Source: JADLHS01 sp020848635
GTDB taxonomy: Bacteria > Verrucomicrobiota > Verrucomicrobiia > Limisphaerales > JADLHS01
Length of the DNA: 64,000 nucleotides
Assembly: GCA_037044975.1 (NCBI GenBank)
Contig: JBAOIL010000039.1
Coordinates: 124,001-188,000 of the forward strand
Direction of reading: 5' to 3'
Shown: positions 8,978-16,940 of the stretch, in pieces
How the letters are laid out: every line of letters starts with the position of its first letter
How positions within the stretch are numbered: position 1 is the first letter of the stretch
The notes under the pieces: model-generated
What the model saw: only the letters and a program-made list of their open reading frames with translations
Databases searched by the model: none
Told to the model about the DNA's origin: nothing
Position numbers and translations under genes: made by a program

Positions 8978-10033
8978 TTAGGCGGTGTTGGAGACATCGG
9001 TCACTTCCACGGCCCAATAGTTGTCCCGGGTACCAAGCCGTCCCGTAAAGCGGGTGAGTCCCCCGAGGCGCAGTTGGACCTGCTGAACAGCATCGGCGGG
9101 CAGATCAAGGACTTGACCGATGCGGAGATCGGTCAGGGCACGGGCCAGGAGCTGCGGCCCAGGCAATTGAGCAGCCAGCGCGAGCGGCATGTCGTGGAGA
9201 GTGGCCGGCCACGGCCCAACTTTGGGCGCGACGGCGGGGGGCGCGGTTTCGGCGGCGGGTGCTAACTCGGCGCGCAGGTGTTCAAGTAACGGTTCGAGGG
9301 TGGCAAAGGGAACGGCGAGCTGCAGTTGGCCGTTGATTTTGCCGAGGCGGGTATTGAGGGTCGCGACCAAGAACGGGCTGTCAGGGCGGGCAGTTTGGAG
9401 GTACCGGGGGTCGCTTTCGTGGCCGAGCAGAGCCGGTTTGAGTTCGGGGCGGTGACGCCATTGACCACACCAGGCGGCGGTGATGAACTGGGCAACGCTA
9501 TCGAGGAGGACCACTTCGATTTCACTTAACGCGCGGGCGGGGGGCGTGGCTTCGCCGGAACCGCCCATCAGCCGATCCGTCATGACCAGACCGAAGGCCG
9601 GACTGATCTCCAGCAAGCTGATGCCGCGCAGGGGTTCGATTTGGAAAAGGGTCACATGAGTCGGCTGCGCGAGGCTGCTGACCAATTGGCGGTACGTTGC
9701 GGTTTGGAGCGATCCGAGGGTCAGGTCGAATTCGGTCCGGAAATAGATGGAAAGCCGGGCGGCCAAGCTGGCGAGAAACTCCTCGTGGTCGGAGCGCAAT
9801 TTCCGCAATTCATGAGCCGAAAGCAGCGAATGCTGGGCGAAAGCGTAGGGTTGTGGTTTGGCGCTTGGTGGCTCGCCACTGAACTGCAACGCGGTCGCAA
9901 GGGTGTCGCGAGAGGCTGCTCCCGGTGACCCCAGCGATTCAAGTTTGGCGGCCGCGGCGGCATCCTCGGCCGCCAAGTCCGGCGCGGCGGGAACTGCATC
10001 CCGGGCGAGAAAAGATGTTTCGGTTGGGTCCAT
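8978..10033 (-). CDS. fliM: Flagellar motor switch protein FliM
   Basis: A C-ring rotor protein of 351 residues. The middle domain (EFDLTLGSLQTATYRQLVSS, then HVTLFQIEPLRGISLLEISP and FGLVMTDRLMGG) and the C-terminal SpoA domain (LDLPADAVQQVQLRLGGLTR) are clear. The N-terminus is alanine/proline-rich and lacks the usual CheY-P binding peptide (LSQxEIDALL), and the preceding 147 bases do not encode it in any frame I checked. It lies in the order fliL-fliM-fliN. Confidence 0.92.
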   Translation of the reverse strand: MDPTETSFLARDAVPAAPDLAAEDAAAAAKLESLGSPGAASRDTLATALQFSGEPPSAKPQPYAFAQHSLLSAHELRKLRSDHEEFLASLAARLSIYFRTEFDLTLGSLQTATYRQLVSSLAQPTHVTLFQIEPLRGISLLEISPAFGLVMTDRLMGGSGEATPPARALSEIEVVLLDSVAQFITAAWCGQWRHRPELKPALLGHESDPRYLQTARPDSPFLVATLNTRLGKINGQLQLAVPFATLEPLLEHLRAELAPAAETAPPAVAPKVGPWPATLHDMPLALAAQLPGPQLLARALTDLRIGQVLDLPADAVQQVQLRLGGLTRFTGRLGTRDNYWAVEVTDVSNTA

Positions 10034-10180
10034 GGCCAGCGGCTAATTGGAGACACCGCCGACGGCGCGGCGATCACCGGTTCTATGCGGCGTCACTCCG
10101 CCGCGTAAACTCAGTGGCTGCGACGGGCTTGATGATCTGTTATTGGCGGTGTGCATTTGGAATCAAGCCGGTGACCTGGC
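10034..10180. other. Gap between fliL and fliM with a small inverted repeat
   Basis: These 147 non-coding bases hold a GC-rich inverted repeat (GCGGCG/CGCCGC around 10087-10105). There is no T-run and no reading frame worth calling. It is unusual only because neighbouring flagellar genes are spaced by 0-15 bases. Confidence 0.4.
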
Positions 10181-10765
10181 TCACTGAATGGCGAACTCGG
10201 TAAAGAAAATTTCGGACACCGAGCCGCTGCCGAGCACGGTGTTGAAGGCGGAAACGAGTTCGGTGCGGAGTAAATTGCGTGCCCCGGGCTTGTCAATGTC
10301 GGCGATGGTTTTGTTGCCGAGCACGCTGGCGGCGACATCGCGCAGTTGGGCGTCCTTTTTTTCCACGGTTTCCTTTAATTCCGGTTTGCCCCCAACCAGG
10401 GTGATGTTCGCGAGCAAGTAGCGGGTGCCCATCGTGCCCGAGAGATTGACCAGCACCTTGTTGCTCAACGGAACGTTGACTTTCGCGGCTTCTGCCCCCC
10501 CATGACTTCCCGCAGCCGCGCCGGAGTGTTCTCCGCTCTCCGCGCCCCCGGCGGCGACCGGGCCGGCGGATTTCAGTTTCGGCAGCAACACGAATACGGT
10601 CATGACGTAGGCGAGAACGGGCATCAAGACGATGTTGGCGAGCAAGGGCAGCCAGGCTTTGACCCCGCCGGATGCGGCAGGTTTCGCCGCGGCAGCGGCA
10701 ACTTCGGCAGGCGCCGGGTCGGGACGTTCTGGCGTAGGGGCTCTCACGATGCGGGTATTGGACAT
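10181..10765 (-). CDS. fliL: Flagellar basal body-associated protein FliL
   Basis: FliL is a single-pass inner-membrane protein that surrounds the stator and supports torque. The 194-residue product has a short cytoplasmic N-terminus, one membrane helix (LLANIVLMPVLAYVMTVFVL), a low-complexity Gly/Ala/Ser linker and the FliL domain (VNLSGTMGTRYLLANITLVG, then LRDVAASVLGNKTIADID and LRTELVSAFNTVLGSGSVSE). It starts 10 bases after the flgE stop. Confidence 0.92.
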   Translation of the reverse strand: MSNTRIVRAPTPERPDPAPAEVAAAAAKPAASGGVKAWLPLLANIVLMPVLAYVMTVFVLLPKLKSAGPVAAGGAESGEHSGAAAGSHGGAEAAKVNVPLSNKVLVNLSGTMGTRYLLANITLVGGKPELKETVEKKDAQLRDVAASVLGNKTIADIDKPGARNLLRTELVSAFNTVLGSGSVSEIFFTEFAIQ

Positions 10766-10775
10766 AATGTTTGCA

Positions 10776-11639
10776 TCAGCGTTTCAGGTTGACGAGTTCC
10801 TGCAAGACTTCATCGCTGGTGGTGATGATCCGGGCGCAGGCTTGAAAGCCGCGCTGGGTGGTGATGAGGTCGGCAAATTCATTCGCCAGATCCACGTTGG
10901 ATAATTCAAGATGAGCGGCCTCGACGGTGCCCAAACCATTTGTGCCGGGGGCTTCCGCCTGCGGCGCCGTGCTCCCGCCCAGCGGACCGGCGGTGCTGAT
11001 GCCGGTGAACAAGTTGTCGCCCGCTTTGAGGAGCATCTGGGGATTCGTGAAAGTCTGGAGCAGGACCTGGCCACGAACATACTCGGTGCCATCGGAGAGC
11101 CGAACGTTGACGCGCCCGGTGGTATCAATGTTGTAGGCGGTAACCGTGGCCGTCGGGTCGGAAGTGGCAGGTCGGCCGCTACCGTCCATTTGCACATCGC
11201 CCCGGGTGGTGAGGGCGCTGTCGCTAAAGCCTTGGAGGCGAAGGCCGTTGTTGGTGACAAAGTAGCCGTTTTGGAGCTGAAAATCGCCGGCGCGCGTGGC
11301 GTAATCCAAACCGCTCTGGCTGTCTTTAACGATGAAAAAGCCCTCCCCCCCGATGGCAAGGTCGGTCTGGATGCCGGTTCCGGACAGCGCGCCCTGGGTA
11401 AAATTGTTCTGGATGGCGGCGGTGCTGACGCCGGAGCCGATTTGCATGCCGGCGGTGCCGGCGCTGCTGCTGGTGGCGGGGCTGGCGGCTTGCAGGGTCT
11501 GGCTGAAGGCGTCGGCGAATTCGGTCCGGGCGCTTTTGTAAGCGATCGTATTGGAGTTCGCGATGTTGTTGCCAATGACGTCAAGTTGACCTTGAAAGGC
11601 TTGGAGGCCGCTGACGCCGGAGTTGAGAGAGCGAAGCAT
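10776..11639 (-). CDS. flgE: Flagellar hook protein FlgE (short form)
   Basis: A hook/rod family protein of 287 residues. The start at 11639 is set by the conserved N-terminal rod motif (MLRSLNSGVSGLQAFQGQLD, then VIGNNIANSNTIAYKSAR). The C-terminus has the matching LELSNVDLANEFADLITTQR and FQACARIITTSDEVLQ. The centre carries IQTDLAIGGEGFFIV. The position behind flgD and fliK indicates FlgE. The length, however, is nearer FlgG than a typical hook protein (above 400 residues), so the hook domain is minimal or this acts as a rod-like protein. Confidence 0.85.
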   Translation of the reverse strand: MLRSLNSGVSGLQAFQGQLDVIGNNIANSNTIAYKSARTEFADAFSQTLQAASPATSSSAGTAGMQIGSGVSTAAIQNNFTQGALSGTGIQTDLAIGGEGFFIVKDSQSGLDYATRAGDFQLQNGYFVTNNGLRLQGFSDSALTTRGDVQMDGSGRPATSDPTATVTAYNIDTTGRVNVRLSDGTEYVRGQVLLQTFTNPQMLLKAGDNLFTGISTAGPLGGSTAPQAEAPGTNGLGTVEAAHLELSNVDLANEFADLITTQRGFQACARIITTSDEVLQELVNLKR

Positions 11640-11659
11640 AATGATTGAGTCTTTGTTTT

Positions 11660-11959
11660 TTAGTAGGCGGTGGTGGGGGTAACGATGAGAACTTGGTGCG
11701 GATCGTAGATAGTATCGCCGACAACGAGTTTGGGTCGCCCGGCCTCGGTAAAAACGCCGCGGACTACGCCGTGGACGATGGATTTGGCATCCACGAGCAA
11801 ATCCACGCTCCGTCCGATCATGGAGCGCGCGATGTTGACGCGCAGGAGATCGCTCTTGCCTGACGCCTCGGGTGCAGGGAATGCACGAACACTCTGCCTC
11901 GTTGCGCTCGGCTGGCAACTCTCCACGCGGCTCACCGCAGTATTTGACGAATGCGACAT
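11660..11959 (-). CDS. Small stand-alone copy of the FlgD C-terminal domain
   Basis: A 99-residue protein of unknown function. Its second half (ARSMIGRSVDLLVDAKSIVH, then GVVRGVFTEAGRPKLVVGDT and IYDPHQVLIVTPT) parallels the C-terminal part of the neighbouring FlgD (LLGQTVGLQVNADTTATGVV, then TSVKIVDGTPSIMVGGTAY and QVLSITPT), so it looks like a partial tandem duplicate of flgD. It lies 14 bases after flgD and 20 bases before flgE, in the same direction. It may act as an accessory hook-cap or hook-assembly factor; this is inference only. Confidence 0.7.
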   Translation of the reverse strand: MSHSSNTAVSRVESCQPSATRQSVRAFPAPEASGKSDLLRVNIARSMIGRSVDLLVDAKSIVHGVVRGVFTEAGRPKLVVGDTIYDPHQVLIVTPTTAY

Positions 11960-11973
11960 ACGAAATCCCCTGG

Positions 11974-12399
11974 TTAAGGTTGCGGATTGCTCACCGTTGG
12001 CGTGATGGACAGGACCTGGCTCAAGGCGTAAGCCGTCCCCCCCACCATAATGCTCGGCGTCCCATCCACGATTTTCACGGAGGTGACGACACCGGTGGCG
12101 GTGGTGTCCGCGTTGACTTGCAGACCAACGGTTTGGCCCAGCAGGGCATTGGCCTGCAAAAGCTGTTGCTGGCTGCGCAGACCGGCAATATCCGTCTGCA
12201 TGGTTTTGGTTTGTTCCAGTGAACTGAATTGTGCCATCTGCGCGATGAAATCCGTGTCCTTCTGCGGATTCATGGGGTCCTGCGAGGTCATTTGCGTGAC
12301 GAGCAGTTTGAGAAAATCGTTCTGGCCGAGCGTCTGGACGGGGATGCGCTGCGCGGCAGTAGTAGCATTGGTAGAACTGGAAATGGCAGAGGTATTCAT
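11974..12399 (-). CDS. flgD: Flagellar hook capping protein FlgD
   Basis: FlgD caps the growing hook and allows FlgE to polymerise. The start ATG at 12399 gives 141 residues; an upstream TTG at 12417 is possible but less likely. The FlgD N-terminal core is clear (LGQNDFLKLLVTQMTSQDPM, then TDFIAQMAQFSSLEQTKTMQ), followed by LLQANALLGQTVGL and a short TUDOR-like end. It lacks the longer Ig/FN3 region of enterobacterial FlgD, as in many non-enteric species. Confidence 0.93.
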   Translation of the reverse strand: MNTSAISSSTNATTAAQRIPVQTLGQNDFLKLLVTQMTSQDPMNPQKDTDFIAQMAQFSSLEQTKTMQTDIAGLRSQQQLLQANALLGQTVGLQVNADTTATGVVTSVKIVDGTPSIMVGGTAYALSQVLSITPTVSNPQP

Positions 12400-12407
12400 A
12401 AATTTGC

Positions 12408-13886
12408 TTACGCCCAAGATTCCAACAAATGACGCGGGCGGGCGGCGACGCCCGGCGATACCTTCCCGGCGGGAGGGATCACAGCCACCGATGGCAATTT
12501 GTCCACCACAACCTTCGGTTCCGATTGCCGGTGTTGGCCATTCTGGGACTGGGCGAAGCCGGCGGAATTAAAGAACTCAGTATAGCCCGTGTGCGCGGGT
12601 TGGGTGAGTTGGGCCAACCGCACACCCTGCTGGGCAAAGGCGGACTGCAATTGCGGCCAGTGGGTGGAGAGAGTCTGAAAATCGCCCTGGTGACAATGGG
12701 CGAGAATTTCCACCCTGCCCTCGCGCCACTGCAAGCGGAGGGAAATCTGGGTGTTCTGATCCGGCGTCAGCATGACCTCCATGGATTCGTCCGCGGTGCG
12801 TTTGAAGATCTGGACCTCGCGGGTCATCACATTACGCATCCGGTCAACCTGGGAAAGCGAACCCGGAAGAACGTCGGTCGCGAGCAAGAGATCCGAACTC
12901 GCCGCACCCCCGCCGGCTTTAGCGCCGACCGCGCCGGCCAAGGCGTCAGACAAAACGAATTCATCGAGATAGCGCCGGCCTTCTCGTCTTGCGTCCACCC
13001 GTGCGGGGCGGAGGAGGACGGCTTGCGCGCCCGGCAATACTTGCTTGGCGGAACCGGCAATTTCATCCTGTTTCACAGTGTTTTTCATCTGCTCCTCTAC
13101 TTTAGCAGCGGCTATGCCACGGGAATTGTCGCCTCCAGCCACCAGCTCTGACTGCAACTCGACGAGGCCCTCAAGAGTGGGTCGCCCTGGTGTTGCGTCG
13201 GCGCGATCCGTTTGGAGTGGTGGCGTTGGTGCGGTGGTCATGGGAACAGTTTCGCTCCACTCCTCGGTCCCTGCCGCTGAGAAAATATCCACGGTCGCTT
13301 GACCATCCGGAACCAACTCCGGTTTGTCCGCTCCGGACAAATGGGCATCCGGCATTTCCGTAGTCGAAGGTTCAGCGCTCGCAGGGGTCAGAAGTGCCAG
13401 CGATTCAGCCGTCCCCGCCGGAACATCCGCCCTGCTCGATTCACGCGCCTCAGTTACGGCTCCCGATTCTGCGGTCAACTCCGCCGCGGCTGCCGCCTCC
13501 GACATGTCCCCCGAGCTATTGGGGGTCCGGCAAGCCGGCGGTTGGCCTTGGCAGCGGTTGATCTCCACGCCGGGTGGCGGTGGCAGAACCACCGCACCGG
13601 CAACGGCAAGGTCCTCCTGGCCTTCATCGCGTGCCTTCTTCCGTGCCACTTTGGCCGGTTTTATTTCCGTGCGAGGTAGCTGCCCCTCGTCACTGGCGGT
13701 TGATTGATCCCGCGAGTATCGCGTGCGTGCCATGGCGCGTTCCCGCGCCGGGCTGACCGCCCGATCCAAGACCGAGCCAAAACCACTCGCTCCCGCGTCG
13801 TTCGAAAGCGTAGGTCCAACCGCTGATGGAAATGACAACGCCGGCCCACGGGAGTTGGCCGGGCTTAATGCGAAAGGCAGATTCAT
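12408..13886 (-). CDS. fliK: Flagellar hook-length control protein FliK
   Basis: A secreted molecular ruler that sets hook length and triggers the FlhB switch. The 492-residue protein has a long low-complexity, Ala/Ser/Pro/Glu-rich N-terminal part and a C-terminal Flg_hook-type domain: TADESMEVMLTPDQNTQISL, then RLQWREGRVEILAHCHQGDF and LSTHWPQLQSAFAQQGVRLA. The start overlaps the stop of the upstream MotE-like gene. It is identified from the C-terminal domain, the composition and its place before flgD. Confidence 0.82.
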   Translation of the reverse strand: MNLPFALSPANSRGPALSFPSAVGPTLSNDAGASGFGSVLDRAVSPARERAMARTRYSRDQSTASDEGQLPRTEIKPAKVARKKARDEGQEDLAVAGAVVLPPPPGVEINRCQGQPPACRTPNSSGDMSEAAAAAELTAESGAVTEARESSRADVPAGTAESLALLTPASAEPSTTEMPDAHLSGADKPELVPDGQATVDIFSAAGTEEWSETVPMTTAPTPPLQTDRADATPGRPTLEGLVELQSELVAGGDNSRGIAAAKVEEQMKNTVKQDEIAGSAKQVLPGAQAVLLRPARVDARREGRRYLDEFVLSDALAGAVGAKAGGGAASSDLLLATDVLPGSLSQVDRMRNVMTREVQIFKRTADESMEVMLTPDQNTQISLRLQWREGRVEILAHCHQGDFQTLSTHWPQLQSAFAQQGVRLAQLTQPAHTGYTEFFNSAGFAQSQNGQHRQSEPKVVVDKLPSVAVIPPAGKVSPGVAARPRHLLESWA

Positions 13887-14491
13887 TGGGTAACGCGTTT
13901 GGCATCTTTGAGCGTGGCCAGGGTCAAACGCAGCCGCTCGGAGATGGCCGCCACCCGCTTGGCGTCGGCCGCGCCTTGATGCGCCATCGCCTCGAGGATC
14001 GGCGCCGTTTCGGACTCCTTCATCGCCGCGAGAATCTTCACGAGCGTCGTCTCGTCCATTTGCTTCAAAATCGGGGCCGCGCCTTCGGGGGTCATGGCGG
14101 CATAGGTCCGGGCCAGTTTCTTAACATTCACCGATTCCTCGGCGGTCACGCGCACAACATTCTTGTCAAACTCCGTCTGCAACTGATGGACCGCTTGCAA
14201 CACCAGGTTGATCTCCAGGCGTTCGGTCTGAAGCCGTTCAGCAAATTCCTTGAGCTGCGCTTCGCGCCGGGTAAGCGATTCCTTCTCCTGCTTCATTTCG
14301 GCAATCAACTGGTCCACCTCGGGATTGTGGAATTCCCAGGAGGGTGCGTTGTCATGCACGACGGCCGCCACCGGTTTGACGATGGGCTGCGGGGCGATGG
14401 ACACCGGCTTCCACACCAGCACCGTGGTGACAAGGTACAACAACATTCCGACCACGGAGGCGGTCCAATGGGATTGAATGAGTTTAATCAT
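13883..14491 (-). CDS. MotE-like flagellar protein (membrane anchor, coiled coil, MgtE-N-type end)
   Basis: A 202-residue protein with one N-terminal membrane helix (ASVVGMLLYLVTTVLVW), a charged coiled coil (LIAEMKQEKESLTRREAQLK, then EFAERLQTERLEINLVL) and a helical C-terminal domain (LARTYAAMTPEGAAPILKQM, then TTLVKILAAMKESETAPILE). This layout matches the MotE/FlbB family, periplasmic chaperone-like proteins linked to stator parts in flagellar operons. It overlaps fliK by four bases and fliJ by four bases. No symbol is given because family members differ in name and role. Confidence 0.75.
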   Translation of the reverse strand: MIKLIQSHWTASVVGMLLYLVTTVLVWKPVSIAPQPIVKPVAAVVHDNAPSWEFHNPEVDQLIAEMKQEKESLTRREAQLKEFAERLQTERLEINLVLQAVHQLQTEFDKNVVRVTAEESVNVKKLARTYAAMTPEGAAPILKQMDETTLVKILAAMKESETAPILEAMAHQGAADAKRVAAISERLRLTLATLKDAKRVTQ

Positions 14492-14961
14492 GCGAGGGGA
14501 TCGGTTGTGGTCCGCCAGGCCAGCGCCGGCGTCGCGCGTTGCGTGGCCAGTTCGTCGAGAAATTTTTGCGTCTCATGCGCCACGTCGCGGTCATGGTGGG
14601 CCCGCTGATGACCTCGGAGCTTTTCCACGACCTCGCGCTGCTGCCGCGCCGCCAGCATCCGTTGCAAACCCGCATTTACCGCGCGTTCCGCCTGCTGCAA
14701 GGCGGTGTGGCGGCGTTTACATTCCTGCTCCAACCCCTGCGCGTGCCCCCGCAATCGGGCCAGTTTCGCCGCGGGACAACCCATTGCCAGTTCCCGCCGC
14801 AACTCATCCCAAACGGCGTTCTGTTCACGCTGGGACGCTTCAAATTGTCGCAGCACCTGCTGCCGAAACAGCAGCGCCTGCGCGTACGCCTCCAGGGCTT
14901 CGCCTTCAATTCGTTTCCGAACCGTGGCAACAGCTTCGAGCGCAAAGCGAAATGGTTTCAT
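14488..14961 (-). CDS. fliJ: Flagellar export chaperone FliJ
   Basis: A 157-residue, almost entirely helical, charged protein starting MKPFRFALEAVATVRKRIEG, the usual FliJ opening. FliJ is the central stalk of the FliI ATPase ring and cycles export chaperones. It lies directly behind fliI (12 bases) and overlaps the MotE-like gene. Sequence conservation in this family is low, so the call rests on pattern and position. Confidence 0.85.
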   Translation of the reverse strand: MKPFRFALEAVATVRKRIEGEALEAYAQALLFRQQVLRQFEASQREQNAVWDELRRELAMGCPAAKLARLRGHAQGLEQECKRRHTALQQAERAVNAGLQRMLAARQQREVVEKLRGHQRAHHDRDVAHETQKFLDELATQRATPALAWRTTTDPLA

Positions 14962-14973
14962 GGTCTTGGTGCG

Positions 14974-16350
14974 TTATCGGATCGGAACGGTTTTGGGGGC
15001 GACGGGAGCTTGGGTGGCCAGGGCCTGCGCCAGGGAGCGCCAGCTCTCGCTGCCGGCAAACCCTTCCCGGGTGGCCTGCCGCAAAAATTTCTTGAGCGGT
15101 TCATGCAAGCGGATCGCCTGGTCAATGGCGGCATTACTGCCGGCGGGATAGGCGCCGATGTTGATCAAGTCCTGGTTTCGCTTGTAGAGCGCCAACGCCT
15201 CGCGCGCTTGCCCGGCCAACTCCAGTTGTTCGTTGGTGCATAGGTCGCGCACCAGGCGGCTGACGCTCTCCAGGATGTCAATGGCCGGATAATGGTTTTG
15301 CGTTGCGAGTTCGCGGGTCAGCACGACGTGGCCATCCAGGATGGACCGCACCGCGTCGGCAATCGGATCGTTCATGTCGTCCTGTTCGACCAGGACGGTG
15401 AACAATCCGGTGATGGACCCCTGCTCGCCCGTGCCCGCCCGTTCAAGCAATTGGGGCAGGAGCGAAAAGACCGACGGCGTGTAGCCGCGCGTGGCGGGCG
15501 GTTCACCGACCGCCAGGCCGATTTCGCGTTGGGCCATCGCAAAGCGGGTCACCGAGTCCATCATCAGCAGCACATTCTGGCCCTGGTCGCGAAAATGTTC
15601 CGCGATGGCCATTGCCGCGAAGGCGCCTTTGACGCGCGCAAGCGCCGGTTCGTTCGAGGTGGCGACAATGACGACCGACTTGCGGCGGCCGGCTTCGTCG
15701 AGATCCTTCTCCAGGAATTCGCGGACTTCACGACCGCGCTCCCCGATGAGCGCGATGACGTTCACGTCGGATTCCGCCCGGCTGGCAATCATTCCAAGCA
15801 AAGTGGATTTGCCGACGCCGCTGCCGGCAAAAATGCCGAGGCGCTGGCCGCGGCCACAGGGAATGAAAGTATCCACGGCCTTCACGCCCGTGTGAAACAC
15901 CTGGCGAATCCGCTGCCGCTTGAGCGGGTGCGGGGGCAAAAAATTGGCGCTAACCCGCCGCTCCGAAGTCAACGGCCCGAGGTCGTCCAACGGCCGCCCG
16001 AGGCTGTCAATGACGCGGCCTTTGAGACTGTCGCCCACCTGCACTTGCAGAGGCGAACCCAGGGCGACGACTTCGCTGCCGGGATGAATGCCGCGCACCT
16101 CGCCCAAGGGCATGAGCAAAACGTGATGATTACGGAAGCCGACCACCTCGGCCAGCGTGACGCCATCGTGGCGGGCGGATTCGATGCGGCAAAGCTCGCC
16201 CACGGCGGCCAGCGGACCTTCCGATTCAATGACCAAGCCGATGAGCTGCACGACGCGCCCGCGGTTCTCGAGCACACGGGTCTCACGCGTTCGTTGGAAG
16301 GCGTGAGCAAGCCGGTGACCGGGACGATGATTCAGTGGGTTCAATTGCAT
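14974..16350 (-). CDS. fliI: Flagellum-specific ATPase FliI
   Basis: The export ATPase related to F1-beta. The 458-residue protein has the P-loop GIFAGSGVGKSTLLG (about residue 172), a Walker B region VLLMMDSVTRFAMAQREIGL and the signature PPATRGYTPSVFSLLPQLLE. The C-terminal domain includes HYPAIDILESVSRL. It overlaps the end of fliH by ten bases. Confidence 0.97.
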   Translation of the reverse strand: MQLNPLNHRPGHRLAHAFQRTRETRVLENRGRVVQLIGLVIESEGPLAAVGELCRIESARHDGVTLAEVVGFRNHHVLLMPLGEVRGIHPGSEVVALGSPLQVQVGDSLKGRVIDSLGRPLDDLGPLTSERRVSANFLPPHPLKRQRIRQVFHTGVKAVDTFIPCGRGQRLGIFAGSGVGKSTLLGMIASRAESDVNVIALIGERGREVREFLEKDLDEAGRRKSVVIVATSNEPALARVKGAFAAMAIAEHFRDQGQNVLLMMDSVTRFAMAQREIGLAVGEPPATRGYTPSVFSLLPQLLERAGTGEQGSITGLFTVLVEQDDMNDPIADAVRSILDGHVVLTRELATQNHYPAIDILESVSRLVRDLCTNEQLELAGQAREALALYKRNQDLINIGAYPAGSNAAIDQAIRLHEPLKKFLRQATREGFAGSESWRSLAQALATQAPVAPKTVPIR

Positions 16351-16940
16351 GGACTGGAATCGATGGCTTCCTTCAAGGCCTTGAATTTGGTTTCGCGCTG
16401 GGCGTCAATGACGCCGAAGTGAGTTTGGACCAGGCAACCGCCGCGGGTGACTTTGGGTGATGTCAGGAGTCGCAGGCGCTCGCCGCCCACGTCCGCCAAC
16501 AGCAAGGGCGCATTGGCCTGCTGGAGCAATTCATAATCCATCGGGTTCAGCATCACCGTAAGACTGCCCTGCTGCTCCACCTGCGCGAGCGCCTCGCGCA
16601 CGGCGGCCTCGACGATTTCACTCGAAATGGGAATGTCGGTGACCACCTTGCCGGCGATCTCGAGGGCCAGCGCCACCATTGCGCCTTCGCATTCGCGCGT
16701 AACCTGCACCACGGCGTCGCGCAACGAAGCAAGAACGCCATTCTGCAACTCAGTTAGCTCCGATCGCTGACGCATGAGTTGTTCGCTCAACGCCCGTTCG
16801 CCCTCACGGCAACCGCGCTCGAAACCCGCCTGTTCGCGCGCGCGGATGCGTTCCTCAAGCAGCGCGGGATACGCCGGGGCCGTCAGGGACGCTTCCCGAA
16901 GCGGTTTCGCAAATTTGATCGTTTCAAGCCAGGGCTTCAT
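16341..16940 (-). CDS. fliH: Flagellar assembly protein FliH
   Basis: A 199-residue regulator of the FliI ATPase with the usual charged N-terminal helix (YPALLEERIRAREQAGFERG) and a C-terminal FliH/YscL domain (LALEIAGKVVTDIPISSEIV, then VREALAQVEQQGSLTVMLNP). It overlaps the stop of fliG by 17 bases and the start of fliI by ten bases, consistent with coupled translation. Confidence 0.9.
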   Translation of the reverse strand: MKPWLETIKFAKPLREASLTAPAYPALLEERIRAREQAGFERGCREGERALSEQLMRQRSELTELQNGVLASLRDAVVQVTRECEGAMVALALEIAGKVVTDIPISSEIVEAAVREALAQVEQQGSLTVMLNPMDYELLQQANAPLLLADVGGERLRLLTSPKVTRGGCLVQTHFGVIDAQRETKFKALKEAIDSSPCN

